From an uncultured Clostridia bacterium (GTDB lineage Bacteria; Bacillota; Clostridia; Oscillospirales; Ruminococcaceae): 33,642 nt of DNA. Below the pieces are notes generated by a model. It saw only the letters and a list, made by a program, of their open reading frames with translations, ran no database searches and was not told the DNA's origin. The stretch lies in assembly GCA_947625615.1 (NCBI GenBank), contig CANQPB010000024.1, positions 1-33,642 of the forward strand, given 5' to 3'. How positions within the stretch are numbered: the stretch's first letter is position 1; the number at the start of each line of letters is the position of its first letter. Of the stretch, positions 17,998 through 25,342 are shown piece by piece. A program made the position numbers and the translations under genes.

Positions 17998-18441
17998 AGG
18001 TTTTTCGCTCATTTTTTCCTCCTCTCCCTTAAAAAACGGCACCCCGCACAAAAGTTTGGCCGTTTTTTTGAGCAGTTCGCCCAAGCGCTTTAATAATCTT
18101 TTGGCAGAATTTACAACAAACGACACGGCCCTCACGGCAAGCCGTCCGAGCGTTGAAAGATAGGCAAAAAATCCCGCCGCCATAGCCAGAAGGACGAAAA
18201 ATCTCAGCTGCCCGAGGGTGAGCCCGGTGCAGAAGGTGTAAAACGCAAGCCCGAACAGAACCGTAAACGCGGCGTCCTCAAAAAAGACGAGCGGGGAGGG
18301 GTGGCGAAATGTCAGGCGAAGCGCGCGGAGGATATCGTATGCCCCGCCCAAAAGAGCTCCCAGAAGGGCGGCTCCCAAAAACAGCAAAAGCTCATGCCGT
18401 GCCCCCAAAAAACGGGAGGCCAAAATCTCCTCGGCGGTCAT
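17977..18441 (-). CDS. yabQ: Spore cortex protein YabQ-like
   Basis: This encodes 154 residues with about three membrane segments (about 17-38, 53-73, 79-97), GGAYDILRALRLTFRH between the first two (typical of YabQ), and a basic amphipathic C-terminal part. YabQ is a sporulation membrane protein required for cortex formation in B. subtilis. I chose the ATG at 18441, which overlaps the yabP stop (ATGA), over an upstream in-frame TTG. It is coupled to yabP. Confidence 0.85.
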   Translation of the reverse strand: MTAEEILASRFLGARHELLLFLGAALLGALLGGAYDILRALRLTFRHPSPLVFFEDAAFTVLFGLAFYTFCTGLTLGQLRFFVLLAMAAGFFAYLSTLGRLAVRAVSFVVNSAKRLLKRLGELLKKTAKLLCGVPFFKGEEEKMSEKPCTDRDV

Positions 18442-18713
18442 CTCGTCACCTTGCCCCAAAGGCCGAGCTTCTTTTTCCTGTCCTTGTCGCCGTAGACTAT
18501 CGAGCGAATGTCGCCGTCTATCTGCATGTCGCCGGTGTCTACGTTCATCGAGTTTACGTGAAGCGCCTTCCCCCTTATCACCATTTCGCCGAGGGTGGTG
18601 TAAAGGGAGATTTCGTTTTCGTCAAAGCTGTCGACGTCCGTGACGCCCGAAAGCTCCAGCGACGAGCGATCCTGCAAAATTGCGCTGTGGTGGGCGTTAA
18701 GCTGTTCCGTCAA
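18438..18713 (-). CDS. yabP: Sporulation protein YabP
   Basis: This encodes 91 residues. It is a YabP/YqfC-family protein: LELSGVTDVDSFDENEISLY, then TTLGEMVIRGKALHVNSMNV and the DTGDMQIDGDIRSIVYGD end are the family pattern. YabP acts in spore coat assembly. The start is TTG, supported by an AGGAGG 8 nt upstream; no ATG or GTG fits. Its stop overlaps yabQ by four bases. Confidence 0.9.
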   Translation of the reverse strand: MTEQLNAHHSAILQDRSSLELSGVTDVDSFDENEISLYTTLGEMVIRGKALHVNSMNVDTGDMQIDGDIRSIVYGDKDRKKKLGLWGKVTR

Positions 18714-18742
18714 TGTAATTACCTCCTGTCATATGCTAATAG

Positions 18743-18772
18743 ATGTTATGATATCAAGGCAAAAATAATGAC
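18743..18772 (-). promoter_or_regulatory. Sigma-E-like promoter candidate of yabP
   Basis: Minus strand: a TCATTAT -35-like element (18765-18771) and CATAACAT -10-like element (18743-18750), separated by 14 nt. This resembles the sigma-E consensus (KMATATT, CATACAHT) with two differences in each element. Sigma-E control is known for yabP/yabQ in B. subtilis. It lies just after the terminator of the adjacent binding-protein gene. Confidence 0.4.
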
Positions 18773-18790
18773 ATCTTTCGGGCGGCGAGC

Positions 18791-18821
18791 AAAAAGCGGA
18801 CGCGGCCAAAGCCGCGCCCGC
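18791..18821 (-). terminator. Terminator of the 18848-20281 gene
   Basis: Minus strand: an 11-bp GC-rich stem with one G-U pair around a TTTG loop, followed by five T. It separates the solute-binding protein gene from yabP. Confidence 0.9.
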
Positions 18822-18847
18822 AGATATGGGTTCGTTATCTTATAAGG

Positions 18848-20281
18848 TTATCCCATCGCCGCAATCTGGCTGTTGAGGTCGTCGAGGTAATATTGCAGAG
18901 TGTCGGCGTTGGCCTCCTTGCGCTGAGCCCAGGAGGTTTCGGTGGTGGTTCTCGTGAAGTTGATGATTGTGTCTACGGGGGTGGCTGCGTTGCCGAGGCC
19001 GGAGCCGTAGTCTATCAGCGTGTTGTGAGAATGCGCAATTTTATACATCTCGTCCCACATGTCAAGCATCTCGTCAGTCCAGCCCTTCTTTTCCTTGAGC
19101 TGTTTCTTATCGAGATTCACAACCGTCGGATCGACGATCTTGAATCTGTCGCAGGCGGCCAGAAGAGCAACGCCTTCGGGATTCGGGGCGTCCTTTATCA
19201 GGCAATAGCCCTTGGGCTTGGAGTCTATGTAATATTCTCCGTCGCCGTCAGGATCGCGCGGGACGGGGCAGATCATTACTTCGCCGTTGACGATGTCGCC
19301 GTAGGTGGTCTGCATGTCCTCGATGGTTCTGCGCTCGTCAAGGATATAAACGCCGTCCATGCCGAACAGAGTCTTGCCCTGGGCAACGCCGCCGGAATCG
19401 AGCTCGTAGTTGAGCACCCAGCCGTTGTTGTACATCGGGTAGCCGACTTCGTTCTTCTGGAATTCCGCCAGAACGTTGGCGCCCCTCTCAAGTCTCGGGT
19501 CGTCAAGATTCGACTCGAATTTACCCGTCTCGGTGTTGTATTCGACAAGGCCGACGCCGGTAGAGGTCAAAAAAGCGGTGTCGACATGCCAGTTGTTGAA
19601 GGCCCAGCGGCCGTCGTCGGGATCGGTGAAATCAATGGCCATGTCGAGCATGTCGTCCCATGTCCACTCGCCGGCATAGAAGAGCTCGGCGGGATCGTCG
19701 TAGCCGTATTCGTCAAATACTCTGCGGTTGTAGAGCACTATGCTGTTGAACTGCACGTCGGTGATGAACATGTAGGGGTGTCCGCCGAGGGAGAAGAAGG
19801 TGTCGGCGTAATACTTCATCGGCTCCCAGAGGGGATCGCTGTAGTCGACGTAGGGATCTACCGCCTGGAAGACGCCGTTGAGCGAATAGAGCGGGAAATC
19901 GGTGGCCCAGGCCTCGTAGAAGTCGGGGACGTCGTTGGAGAGGACGAGAGCCGCAAGACGGGTGAATCTTTCGTCCCAGGTGCACTCGATATATTCGATA
20001 TCGCTGTGATATTTTTCACGGAACGTCCAGTAGCCGGTCTGGATCATTTCCTCCTCCGAATAGTTCTGGAGGTTGTTCTGATATCCGTACAGTCTTACAA
20101 TCGAATTTGCCCCGGCCGCCGTCGCCTCGTCGGGAAGGTAGATGCCCGCGGCGTTCAGAATCGCCTCGGCGTCTTCCGTAGAGAGAGTGAGCACGACGAC
20201 CTCGCGCTTCTGGGCGCCGCAGCCGACAAGGGCGACGATCACCAAAAGGGCAAGGGCTATAGCCGAAATTCTCTTTAACAT
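18848..20281 (-). CDS. Extracellular solute-binding lipoprotein, paralogue 3
   Basis: This encodes 477 residues. Signal peptide and lipobox end at Cys21 (ALVGCGAQ), so it should sit on the outer membrane face as a periplasmic-type binding protein of the family-1, sugar-binding class (FNSIVLYNRRVFDEYGYDD, EWTWDDMLDMA, and a C-terminal ACDRF region fit). After the lipobox comes the block LTLSTEDAEAILNAAGIYLP, shared with the other two copies. A PDGDG loop near residue 340 resembles a calcium-binding loop. No permease or ATPase gene is adjacent, so the transporter, if any, is encoded elsewhere. The substrate cannot be read from the sequence. Confidence 0.85.
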   Translation of the reverse strand: MLKRISAIALALLVIVALVGCGAQKREVVVLTLSTEDAEAILNAAGIYLPDEATAAGANSIVRLYGYQNNLQNYSEEEMIQTGYWTFREKYHSDIEYIECTWDERFTRLAALVLSNDVPDFYEAWATDFPLYSLNGVFQAVDPYVDYSDPLWEPMKYYADTFFSLGGHPYMFITDVQFNSIVLYNRRVFDEYGYDDPAELFYAGEWTWDDMLDMAIDFTDPDDGRWAFNNWHVDTAFLTSTGVGLVEYNTETGKFESNLDDPRLERGANVLAEFQKNEVGYPMYNNGWVLNYELDSGGVAQGKTLFGMDGVYILDERRTIEDMQTTYGDIVNGEVMICPVPRDPDGDGEYYIDSKPKGYCLIKDAPNPEGVALLAACDRFKIVDPTVVNLDKKQLKEKKGWTDEMLDMWDEMYKIAHSHNTLIDYGSGLGNAATPVDTIINFTRTTTETSWAQRKEANADTLQYYLDDLNSQIAAMG

Positions 20282-20343
20282 TTTTTTATCACTGCCTTTC
20301 GTAAATTAGGCTCGGCGCGTGTGCGGCGCTCTACCTATATAAA

Positions 20344-20372
20344 ATTATACCACTTAAAGTTGATTTTTTCTA
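20344..20372 (-). promoter_or_regulatory. Promoter of the 18848-20281 gene
   Basis: Minus strand: -10 TATAAT (20344-20349) preceded by TGG, an extended -10; -35-like TAGAAA (20367-20372) with a 17-nt spacer. The -35 is weak. Confidence 0.6.
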
Positions 20373-20418
20373 CTGTGAATTATGACAAAAGACAACAATT
20401 CAAATCAGCATTTTGAAC

Positions 20419-20451
20419 AAAAAAGAACAGGGTAAATAAATTACCCTGTCC
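20419..20451 (-). terminator. Terminator of the 20469-21941 gene
   Basis: Minus strand: an 11-bp stem with one wobble (GGACAGGGTAA arm) around a 5-nt loop, followed by six T. Confidence 0.9.
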
Positions 20452-20468
20452 TTAAAATGCTGAATTTT

Positions 20469-21941
20469 TTACCAGACGGTTCCCGAGGTTTCAAACGCCT
20501 CTACCCTTGCGTTGAGGTCGTCAAGATAATATTGCAGCTGATCCGCCGTGTTCTCCTTGAGCTGAGCCCAGGTGCTCGTCGCGGACTGCATGCCGTTTCT
20601 CTCGATGGTCTCGATGGCGCTGCCGACCTGCGAACCGAGGCCCTGCTCGTCGTAGGAAATGAGGACGTTCTCGCTTCTGTTGGCGAGATCGACGCAGAGG
20701 TCGTACATATCCATCATCTCGTCAGTCCAGAGGTATTTCTCTATCTTCTGGAGCCTGTCTATCGACATGACGGTCGGGTCTATCGCCTTGAATCTGTCGC
20801 AGGCGGCCAAAAGTGCCACGCCCTCGGGATTCTCGGCGTTCTTGACTATGCAGTAGCCCATCGGGTCGGATTCGACGTACTGAATGCCGTCGCCGTCGGG
20901 ATCGCGGGGCATCGGGACGAACATGAGCTCGTTCTCGGTGACGTCGGCGTATTCGGCGGAGATTTCCTCAACGGTGCCGGTGATGTGGTAGGGGCCGCCG
21001 CAGCTGAAGAGGAGGTCGCCCTCCTTAAGGCCGTCGCCGAAATCGGCGGCAGAGGAATTGCCCTGGTTGCGAACCTGCCAGCCGTGGTTGTAGTAAGGCC
21101 AGATGCACTCGTTCTTGTTGAGATCGTAAAGAAGATTGCCGGCGCGCTCAAGTCTCGGATCGTCAAGATTGGAGACGAATTTGCCGGTGGCGGTGTCGAG
21201 CGAGACTACCGGCAGACCGCAGGAGCGCTGGAGCGACTTCGAGTAGAACCAGCCGTCGAGGGCATAGCGCTCGTCGTCGGCGTCGGAGAAGGAGGTGGCC
21301 ATGTCGTAGAATTCGTCCCAAGTCCAGTCGTTGTTGTAGAAGAGCTCGGCGGGATCGTCGAAGCCGTATTCTTCGATGATTCTGCGGTTATAGGCCAAGA
21401 TGGAGCCGAAGTAGAGATCGGTGCAGAGAAGATAGACGTCGCCGCCGATGGAGAAGTAGGTGCGCATATAGTCGGCGATATCGGCCCAAAGCGGGTCGTC
21501 AAGGTCTATGTAATCGTTTATGGGAGCAAAGGTGCCGTGGAGGGCGTAGTAGGGGAAGTTCTCGGTCTCGCCGTTGTAGAAATCCGGCGGGGTGCCGCCG
21601 AGCATAAGGGTGGCCAGGCGGGAGAAGCGCTCGTCCCAGGTGCACTCTATGTATTCAAGGTCGCACCCGTATCTCTCGCGGAAGGTGAAGAAGCCGGTGT
21701 TGACAACTTCGCCCTCGGAATAGTTGTGGAACGTGTCGAACCAGCTGTACCACTTAACGGTGGTGCCGGCGCCGGGGGCGGCTTCCGGATCGGGAAGATA
21801 GATGCCCGCGGCATTGAGTATGGCTTCCGCGTCCTCGGTGGACAGGGTAAGCTCAATAGGCTGACGCCTCTGCGCGCCGCAGCCTACAAGTGCGGCTATC
21901 ATCAGAAGCGCAAGAAAAACTGCCGATAGTTTTTTGAACAT
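20469..21941 (-). CDS. Extracellular solute-binding lipoprotein, paralogue 2
   Basis: This encodes 490 residues. The lipobox ends at Cys21 (ALVGCGAQRR), followed by the identical LTLSTEDAEAILNAAGIYLP block. It shares with paralogue 3 the ECTWDERFSRLATL region, an EYGFDDPAELFYNNDWTWDE-type motif, the NLDDPRLER motif and ACDRFKAIDPTV. The RDPDGDG loop lies near residue 344. It is expected to be membrane-anchored and to bind a solute, probably a saccharide, but this is inference. It has its own promoter (22025-22053) and terminator. Confidence 0.85.
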   Translation of the reverse strand: MFKKLSAVFLALLMIAALVGCGAQRRQPIELTLSTEDAEAILNAAGIYLPDPEAAPGAGTTVKWYSWFDTFHNYSEGEVVNTGFFTFRERYGCDLEYIECTWDERFSRLATLMLGGTPPDFYNGETENFPYYALHGTFAPINDYIDLDDPLWADIADYMRTYFSIGGDVYLLCTDLYFGSILAYNRRIIEEYGFDDPAELFYNNDWTWDEFYDMATSFSDADDERYALDGWFYSKSLQRSCGLPVVSLDTATGKFVSNLDDPRLERAGNLLYDLNKNECIWPYYNHGWQVRNQGNSSAADFGDGLKEGDLLFSCGGPYHITGTVEEISAEYADVTENELMFVPMPRDPDGDGIQYVESDPMGYCIVKNAENPEGVALLAACDRFKAIDPTVMSIDRLQKIEKYLWTDEMMDMYDLCVDLANRSENVLISYDEQGLGSQVGSAIETIERNGMQSATSTWAQLKENTADQLQYYLDDLNARVEAFETSGTVW

Positions 21942-22024
21942 TATAATGCCTCCTGAAACTAAAATATGCCGAAGCCCGGCCGATGTCTTTTCCTGCCTTG
22001 CGCCGAAGCTTCAGTCCAAAGTTT

Positions 22025-22053
22025 ATTTTATCATTTTTGAGGTTTATTTTCAA
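22025..22053 (-). promoter_or_regulatory. Promoter of the 20469-21941 gene
   Basis: Minus strand: -35 TTGAAA (22048-22053), 17-nt spacer, -10 TAAAAT (22025-22030) preceded by TGA (extended -10). It leaves a leader of about 75 nt before the ATG, with an AGGAGG site. Confidence 0.75.
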
Positions 22054-22169
22054 TACGCTAAATTTACAAAGCCGTGCAGAAAATTTCAGCACTTTTAACG
22101 AAAAAAGCCGCCATTCACATATCGCAGCTGTCAGGTTTACCATAGGGGCGATATCTTAGCGACTATTTT

Positions 22170-22474
22170 ATTTGCCCCGCTTCGCGCGGCAAATCGGGGA
22201 AAACCCTTTGCAAGGTTTTCCCCGTGCCCTTTTCCGTATGCGAGGCGCCAAAGGCGCCTCGCCGGGGAGACCCCCGGCGAGGGTCTCCCCGCGAAAAAAC
22301 TGTCCACCGGACAGTTTTTTCTCCCTATCCTGCGCTTCGCTTCGCATTAACCGGAGCGTGCCTGCTCGGCACGCTCCGGGGGAATTCCGCGATTGCGATC
22401 GCGGCTCGTAGGCTCTGCCCCCGAGACCCCCGCGGCCTTTTGAAAAAGGCCGGCGAAACCTTTTTTGTTTTCGC
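22170..22474. repeat. Dense cluster of perfect inverted repeats
   Basis: Nine hairpins follow each other in about 305 bp. Approximate spans and stems: 22170-22194 (7 bp), 22196-22223 (10 bp, GGGGAAAACC arm), 22241-22261 (9 bp, AAA loop), 22264-22290 (10 bp, GGGGAGACCC arm), 22294-22320 (12 bp, AAAAAACTGTCC arm), 22351-22379 (12 bp, CCGGAGCGTGCC arm), 22387-22404 (7 bp), 22433-22452 (9 bp), 22453-22474 (6 bp). All stems are perfect; spacers range from 0 to about 30 nt. It lies between the terminator of paralogue 1 and the promoter of paralogue 2. The reading frames crossing it are Arg/Gly-rich and unconvincing. It looks like a composite palindromic repeat element of unknown function. Confidence 0.85.
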
Positions 22475-22488
22475 ACCGTCCGTGGCAT

Positions 22489-22518
22489 AAAAAGGAGCAG
22501 GACATAAAATCCTGCTCC
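22489..22518 (-). terminator. Terminator of the 22536-24038 gene
   Basis: Minus strand: a 9-bp perfect stem (GGAGCAGGA/TCCTGCTCC) with a 7-nt loop and five T following. It adjoins the palindrome cluster. Confidence 0.9.
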
Positions 22519-22535
22519 CGAATATTCCGCTTTTT

Positions 22536-24038
22536 TTACTGCGCGGCGGCCGTGTCGGTGACAGTCTGGTAGCCGTTGGCTATGTAGGCGTCGATCTCGG
22601 CGTTGAGATTGTCGATCTCGTATTGCAGGGTGTCGCCCTGGCCCTCCTTGATCTGCGCCCATGAAAGCGCACCGCCGGCCGAAGTGGCGTGGCCGTTGTC
22701 GTCTACAGTCGTGATTATCGAGCCTATCTTCTCGCCGAGGCCGCCGTTCGAGTCGTCGGCATAGGCGATGATGATGTGGTCGGGATCCGCATTCGCGAGC
22801 GCATAGCACTCGTCGAACATTTCAAGCATCTGCTCGTTCCAGTAGAGCTTCTTCTCATACTGAACGCGGTCAATGTTATCAACGGTCGGGTCGACGGTCT
22901 TGAAGCGGTCGCACATGGCCAAAAGTCCTACGGCCTGAGGATTCTGAGCGCCCTGGATAACCGCATAGCCCGAAGCGGTGGCGTCCATGTAGTAAATGCC
23001 GTCGCCCTGAGGATCGCGGGGCATGGGAACGAACATTATCTCGTTGTTCTTGGTGTCGCCCCAGACGGCAGTGACGGACTCATAGCCGTTAGAGGTGAAG
23101 CCCCAGGCGCCTATGGGCTGGAAGAGGCAGAGGCCTTCCTTCATGCCGCCGCCGTCGGTGCCGTTGCGGAGCGTCCAGCCGTTCCACCATGGGTAGCAGG
23201 TCTCGGCCTTGTTGAGATCGTAAAGAATAGAAGCCGCGCGCTCAAGCCTCGGGTCGTCAAGGTTGGATTCAAACCTGCCGGTCTCGGGGTTAAGGCTTAC
23301 GGTGGAAATGCCGGTCGAGCGCATTATGGCGCGGCTGTAATACCAGCCGTCGAGGGCATAGCGATCCTGGTCGGCGTCGGTGAAGTCGTAGCACATCTCG
23401 GCGAATTTATCCCAAGTCCAGTCGTCGTTGGCATAAAGCTCGGCGGGGTCGTCGTAGCCGTACTCCTCGATAACTCTCGGGTTGTAGGGGCAGACGATGT
23501 TGAACATCATGTCATAGATGATGAAGTATGTCCTGTCGCCGATGGAGAAATATTTCTTTGCGTATTCACCCATGTCGCCCCAAAGCGGATCGCTGTAATC
23601 GACATAGTCGTCGATAGGCTGGATCATTCCTCTTAAAGCTCTCAGCGGGAAGATATCCGCCGAGCTGGGGGTGAAGTCGGGCGAGGAATCGGCCAAAACG
23701 AGGTTGGCGAGGTGGGTGTAGCGCTCCTCCCAGGAGGGGAACTCTATCCACTCGGCGTCGCAGCCGTATCTCTCTTTAAAGGTGAAGAATCCGAGGTTGG
23801 TGAGCTCGTCTTCGGAGTACTGGTAGAAGTCCCAGTTGGAATACCACTTGACGGTGGTGCCGGCGCCGGGCGCTTCTTCAACGGTGGGAAGATGAATGCC
23901 CGCGGCGTTGAGTATGGCCTCCGAGTCCTCGGTGGAAAGGGTGAGTTCAAGGCGCTCACGCCGCTGGCTGCCGCAGCCTATCAGCGCGACTACCATGATG
24001 ACGACAAACGCCACTGCCATAATTCTTTTGATTTTCAT
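22536..24038 (-). CDS. Extracellular solute-binding lipoprotein, paralogue 1
   Basis: This encodes 500 residues. The lipobox ends at Cys22 (VALIGCGSQRR), followed by LTLSTEDSEAILNAAGIHLP, two changes from the block in the other copies. It shares TTVKWYSNWDF, FFTFKERYGCD, EYGYDDPAELYANDDWTWD and NLDDPRLERA with paralogue 2, its closer relative by eye. The Asp-rich loop is altered (RDPQGDG). It is the most upstream of the three on the minus strand and has its own promoter and terminator. Substrate unknown; no transporter partner gene in the window. Confidence 0.85.
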   Translation of the reverse strand: MKIKRIMAVAFVVIMVVALIGCGSQRRERLELTLSTEDSEAILNAAGIHLPTVEEAPGAGTTVKWYSNWDFYQYSEDELTNLGFFTFKERYGCDAEWIEFPSWEERYTHLANLVLADSSPDFTPSSADIFPLRALRGMIQPIDDYVDYSDPLWGDMGEYAKKYFSIGDRTYFIIYDMMFNIVCPYNPRVIEEYGYDDPAELYANDDWTWDKFAEMCYDFTDADQDRYALDGWYYSRAIMRSTGISTVSLNPETGRFESNLDDPRLERAASILYDLNKAETCYPWWNGWTLRNGTDGGGMKEGLCLFQPIGAWGFTSNGYESVTAVWGDTKNNEIMFVPMPRDPQGDGIYYMDATASGYAVIQGAQNPQAVGLLAMCDRFKTVDPTVDNIDRVQYEKKLYWNEQMLEMFDECYALANADPDHIIIAYADDSNGGLGEKIGSIITTVDDNGHATSAGGALSWAQIKEGQGDTLQYEIDNLNAEIDAYIANGYQTVTDTAAAQ

Positions 24039-24085
24039 AGTTGACCTCCATTCATTCCGTACAGTGTGCGGAAATTTGCATAACT

Positions 24086-24115
24086 ATTATACAACAAAAC
24101 CTTATAAATGTTCAA
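24086..24115 (-). promoter_or_regulatory. Promoter of the 22536-24038 gene
   Basis: Minus strand: -35 TTGAAC (24110-24115), 18-nt spacer, perfect -10 TATAAT (24086-24091). The leader is about 45 nt with a GGAGG site. Confidence 0.75.
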
Positions 24116-24227
24116 CTATCAGTTATCACAATTCTGCAATGCCGTTTTTGTGTATTTTATCAATATGCTGTTGATAAAAATTCAACCGCTTTTCGATTCA
24201 AGCCGAAAAAAAACCGCCGTTCAAAAC

Positions 24228-24263
24228 AAAAAAGTCCCGTTTTTTCGCAAAAGCGGGACTTTT
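24228..24263 (-). terminator. Terminator of the SH3-domain gene
   Basis: A 10-bp stem (AAAAGTCCCG arm) with an inner loop, followed on the minus strand by a T-run. It lies 11 nt after the stop codon of the 24275-25306 gene. Confidence 0.85.
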
Positions 24264-24274
24264 GTATGTATCTG

Positions 24275-25306
24275 TCACTCCATGGGTTCCGCGCCCTCGC
24301 CGGTTTCGGTCTCGGGCGGCTCGGTGGCGGTGGTTCGCCTGGTGAAAGCCATCTCCGGCTCGGTGTAGAGGACGCGCTTGGTTGTCTCCTCGGTGGTCTC
24401 TTCGGCCGAGGTCTCCTCCGGCGATGTCTCCGGCTCGGTTTCCGTCGGCGGCTCCGTCTCGGGCGGCTCGGTGGTGGTGCGCCTGGTGGCGCGGGTGGTG
24501 GCCACGGTGTTCTCGCCGAGAAAATCTGCCGAAACATAGGCCACGGAACCGTTATAAAGTATGCTCGCCCAGCCGTCGCCCATTATCTCGATGACGTCTA
24601 CCTCCTGGTTGACGCTGAAATAGCCGAGTATCATCGAATCGGAATCGGGCGAGAGGCGGATATTCAGGGTGTCGGACGCGTACATCACGCGGGTGTCGGG
24701 GATCGTGGGGACGGTCTCCTCGGTGATCGGCGCGCTCGTCGGCGCCTCGGTGGTTTCGGGCGGAGTTGTTACCGCGGGCTCCGTCTCGGCGGGCAGGGTC
24801 ACCTCGGGGACAGCGCCTTCGTCACCGCCGCCGTCTTCCTCGGAAACGTCGGGAATTTCCTCCTCGGCGTCGGGCGCTTCGCAGAAGCCAAGCGACGCCC
24901 CCAGCCGTTTAAACGCGCCGGCAAAGTGCATGCCGTCCTTATAATAGGCCGAAAGCCCGGCGGTATAGCTGCCGTCGGCAAGGTTGTCCTGCCTCAGGCG
25001 GGGAGGGTTTCCCTCGCGCGAGAGAAACGCAAAGCTGAGCGCGAGCATTATCCAGACAAGCGCGACGACCGCAAAATTCAAGAGGCTGAAGCCCGCCGAG
25101 CGGTATTCTCGGGAAAGGCTGCGCAAAAGGCTGTCCGCCTCGGCCGAGGGAGCCGCAGCGGCTTTTGTATATTTAATATCAAATTCGTCGCCCTTAACGC
25201 CTATTTCAAACTTCGGCACCCCCAAGGGGGCGTTTTCCTGCGCGGAGGCGTTTTCCCACCGGGGGTCTTTGCCCGCGGGCTGAGGGCGGCGGCACTTTTT
25301 CGACAT
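24275..25306 (-). CDS. Membrane-anchored bacterial SH3-domain protein
   Basis: This encodes 343 residues: a cytosolic N-terminal segment, one membrane helix (about 74-95, no signal cleavage site, so N-in), an acidic stretch (145-165), a Thr/Pro/Glu stalk (166-203), an SH3_3-type domain (about 207-265, ASDTLNIRLSPDSDSMILGY, then WASILYNGSVAYVSADFL), and a second Thr/Pro/Glu-rich tail (270-340). Bacterial SH3 domains often bind cell-wall peptidoglycan. It follows the MBOAT-like gene by 36 nt and ends at a terminator, so the two form a unit. Confidence 0.8.
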   Translation of the reverse strand: MSKKCRRPQPAGKDPRWENASAQENAPLGVPKFEIGVKGDEFDIKYTKAAAAPSAEADSLLRSLSREYRSAGFSLLNFAVVALVWIMLALSFAFLSREGNPPRLRQDNLADGSYTAGLSAYYKDGMHFAGAFKRLGASLGFCEAPDAEEEIPDVSEEDGGGDEGAVPEVTLPAETEPAVTTPPETTEAPTSAPITEETVPTIPDTRVMYASDTLNIRLSPDSDSMILGYFSVNQEVDVIEIMGDGWASILYNGSVAYVSADFLGENTVATTRATRRTTTEPPETEPPTETEPETSPEETSAEETTEETTKRVLYTEPEMAFTRRTTATEPPETETGEGAEPME

Positions 25307-25342
25307 TCAAATCATCTCCTGACAAACCGATATTCCGGCTTA

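Noticed and set aside
18893-20278. Plus-strand open frame of 461 codons
   Set aside because: Shadow of the 18848-20281 gene. Composition (Val/Gly-rich, monotonous) is not protein-like.
20457-21929. Plus-strand open frame of 490 codons
   Set aside because: It mirrors the real solute-binding gene on the other strand, has no ribosome site and shows no signal peptide or domain. It is a by-product of codon use.
22170-22474. CRISPR array
   Set aside because: The units are different palindromes, not one direct repeat with equal spacers, and no cas genes are near.
22168-22809. Minus-strand open frame of 213 codons over the palindrome cluster
   Set aside because: Upstream half is a shadow of the binding-protein gene; the rest is translated hairpins, Arg/Gly-rich, without ribosome site. 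Kept only as a repeat element.
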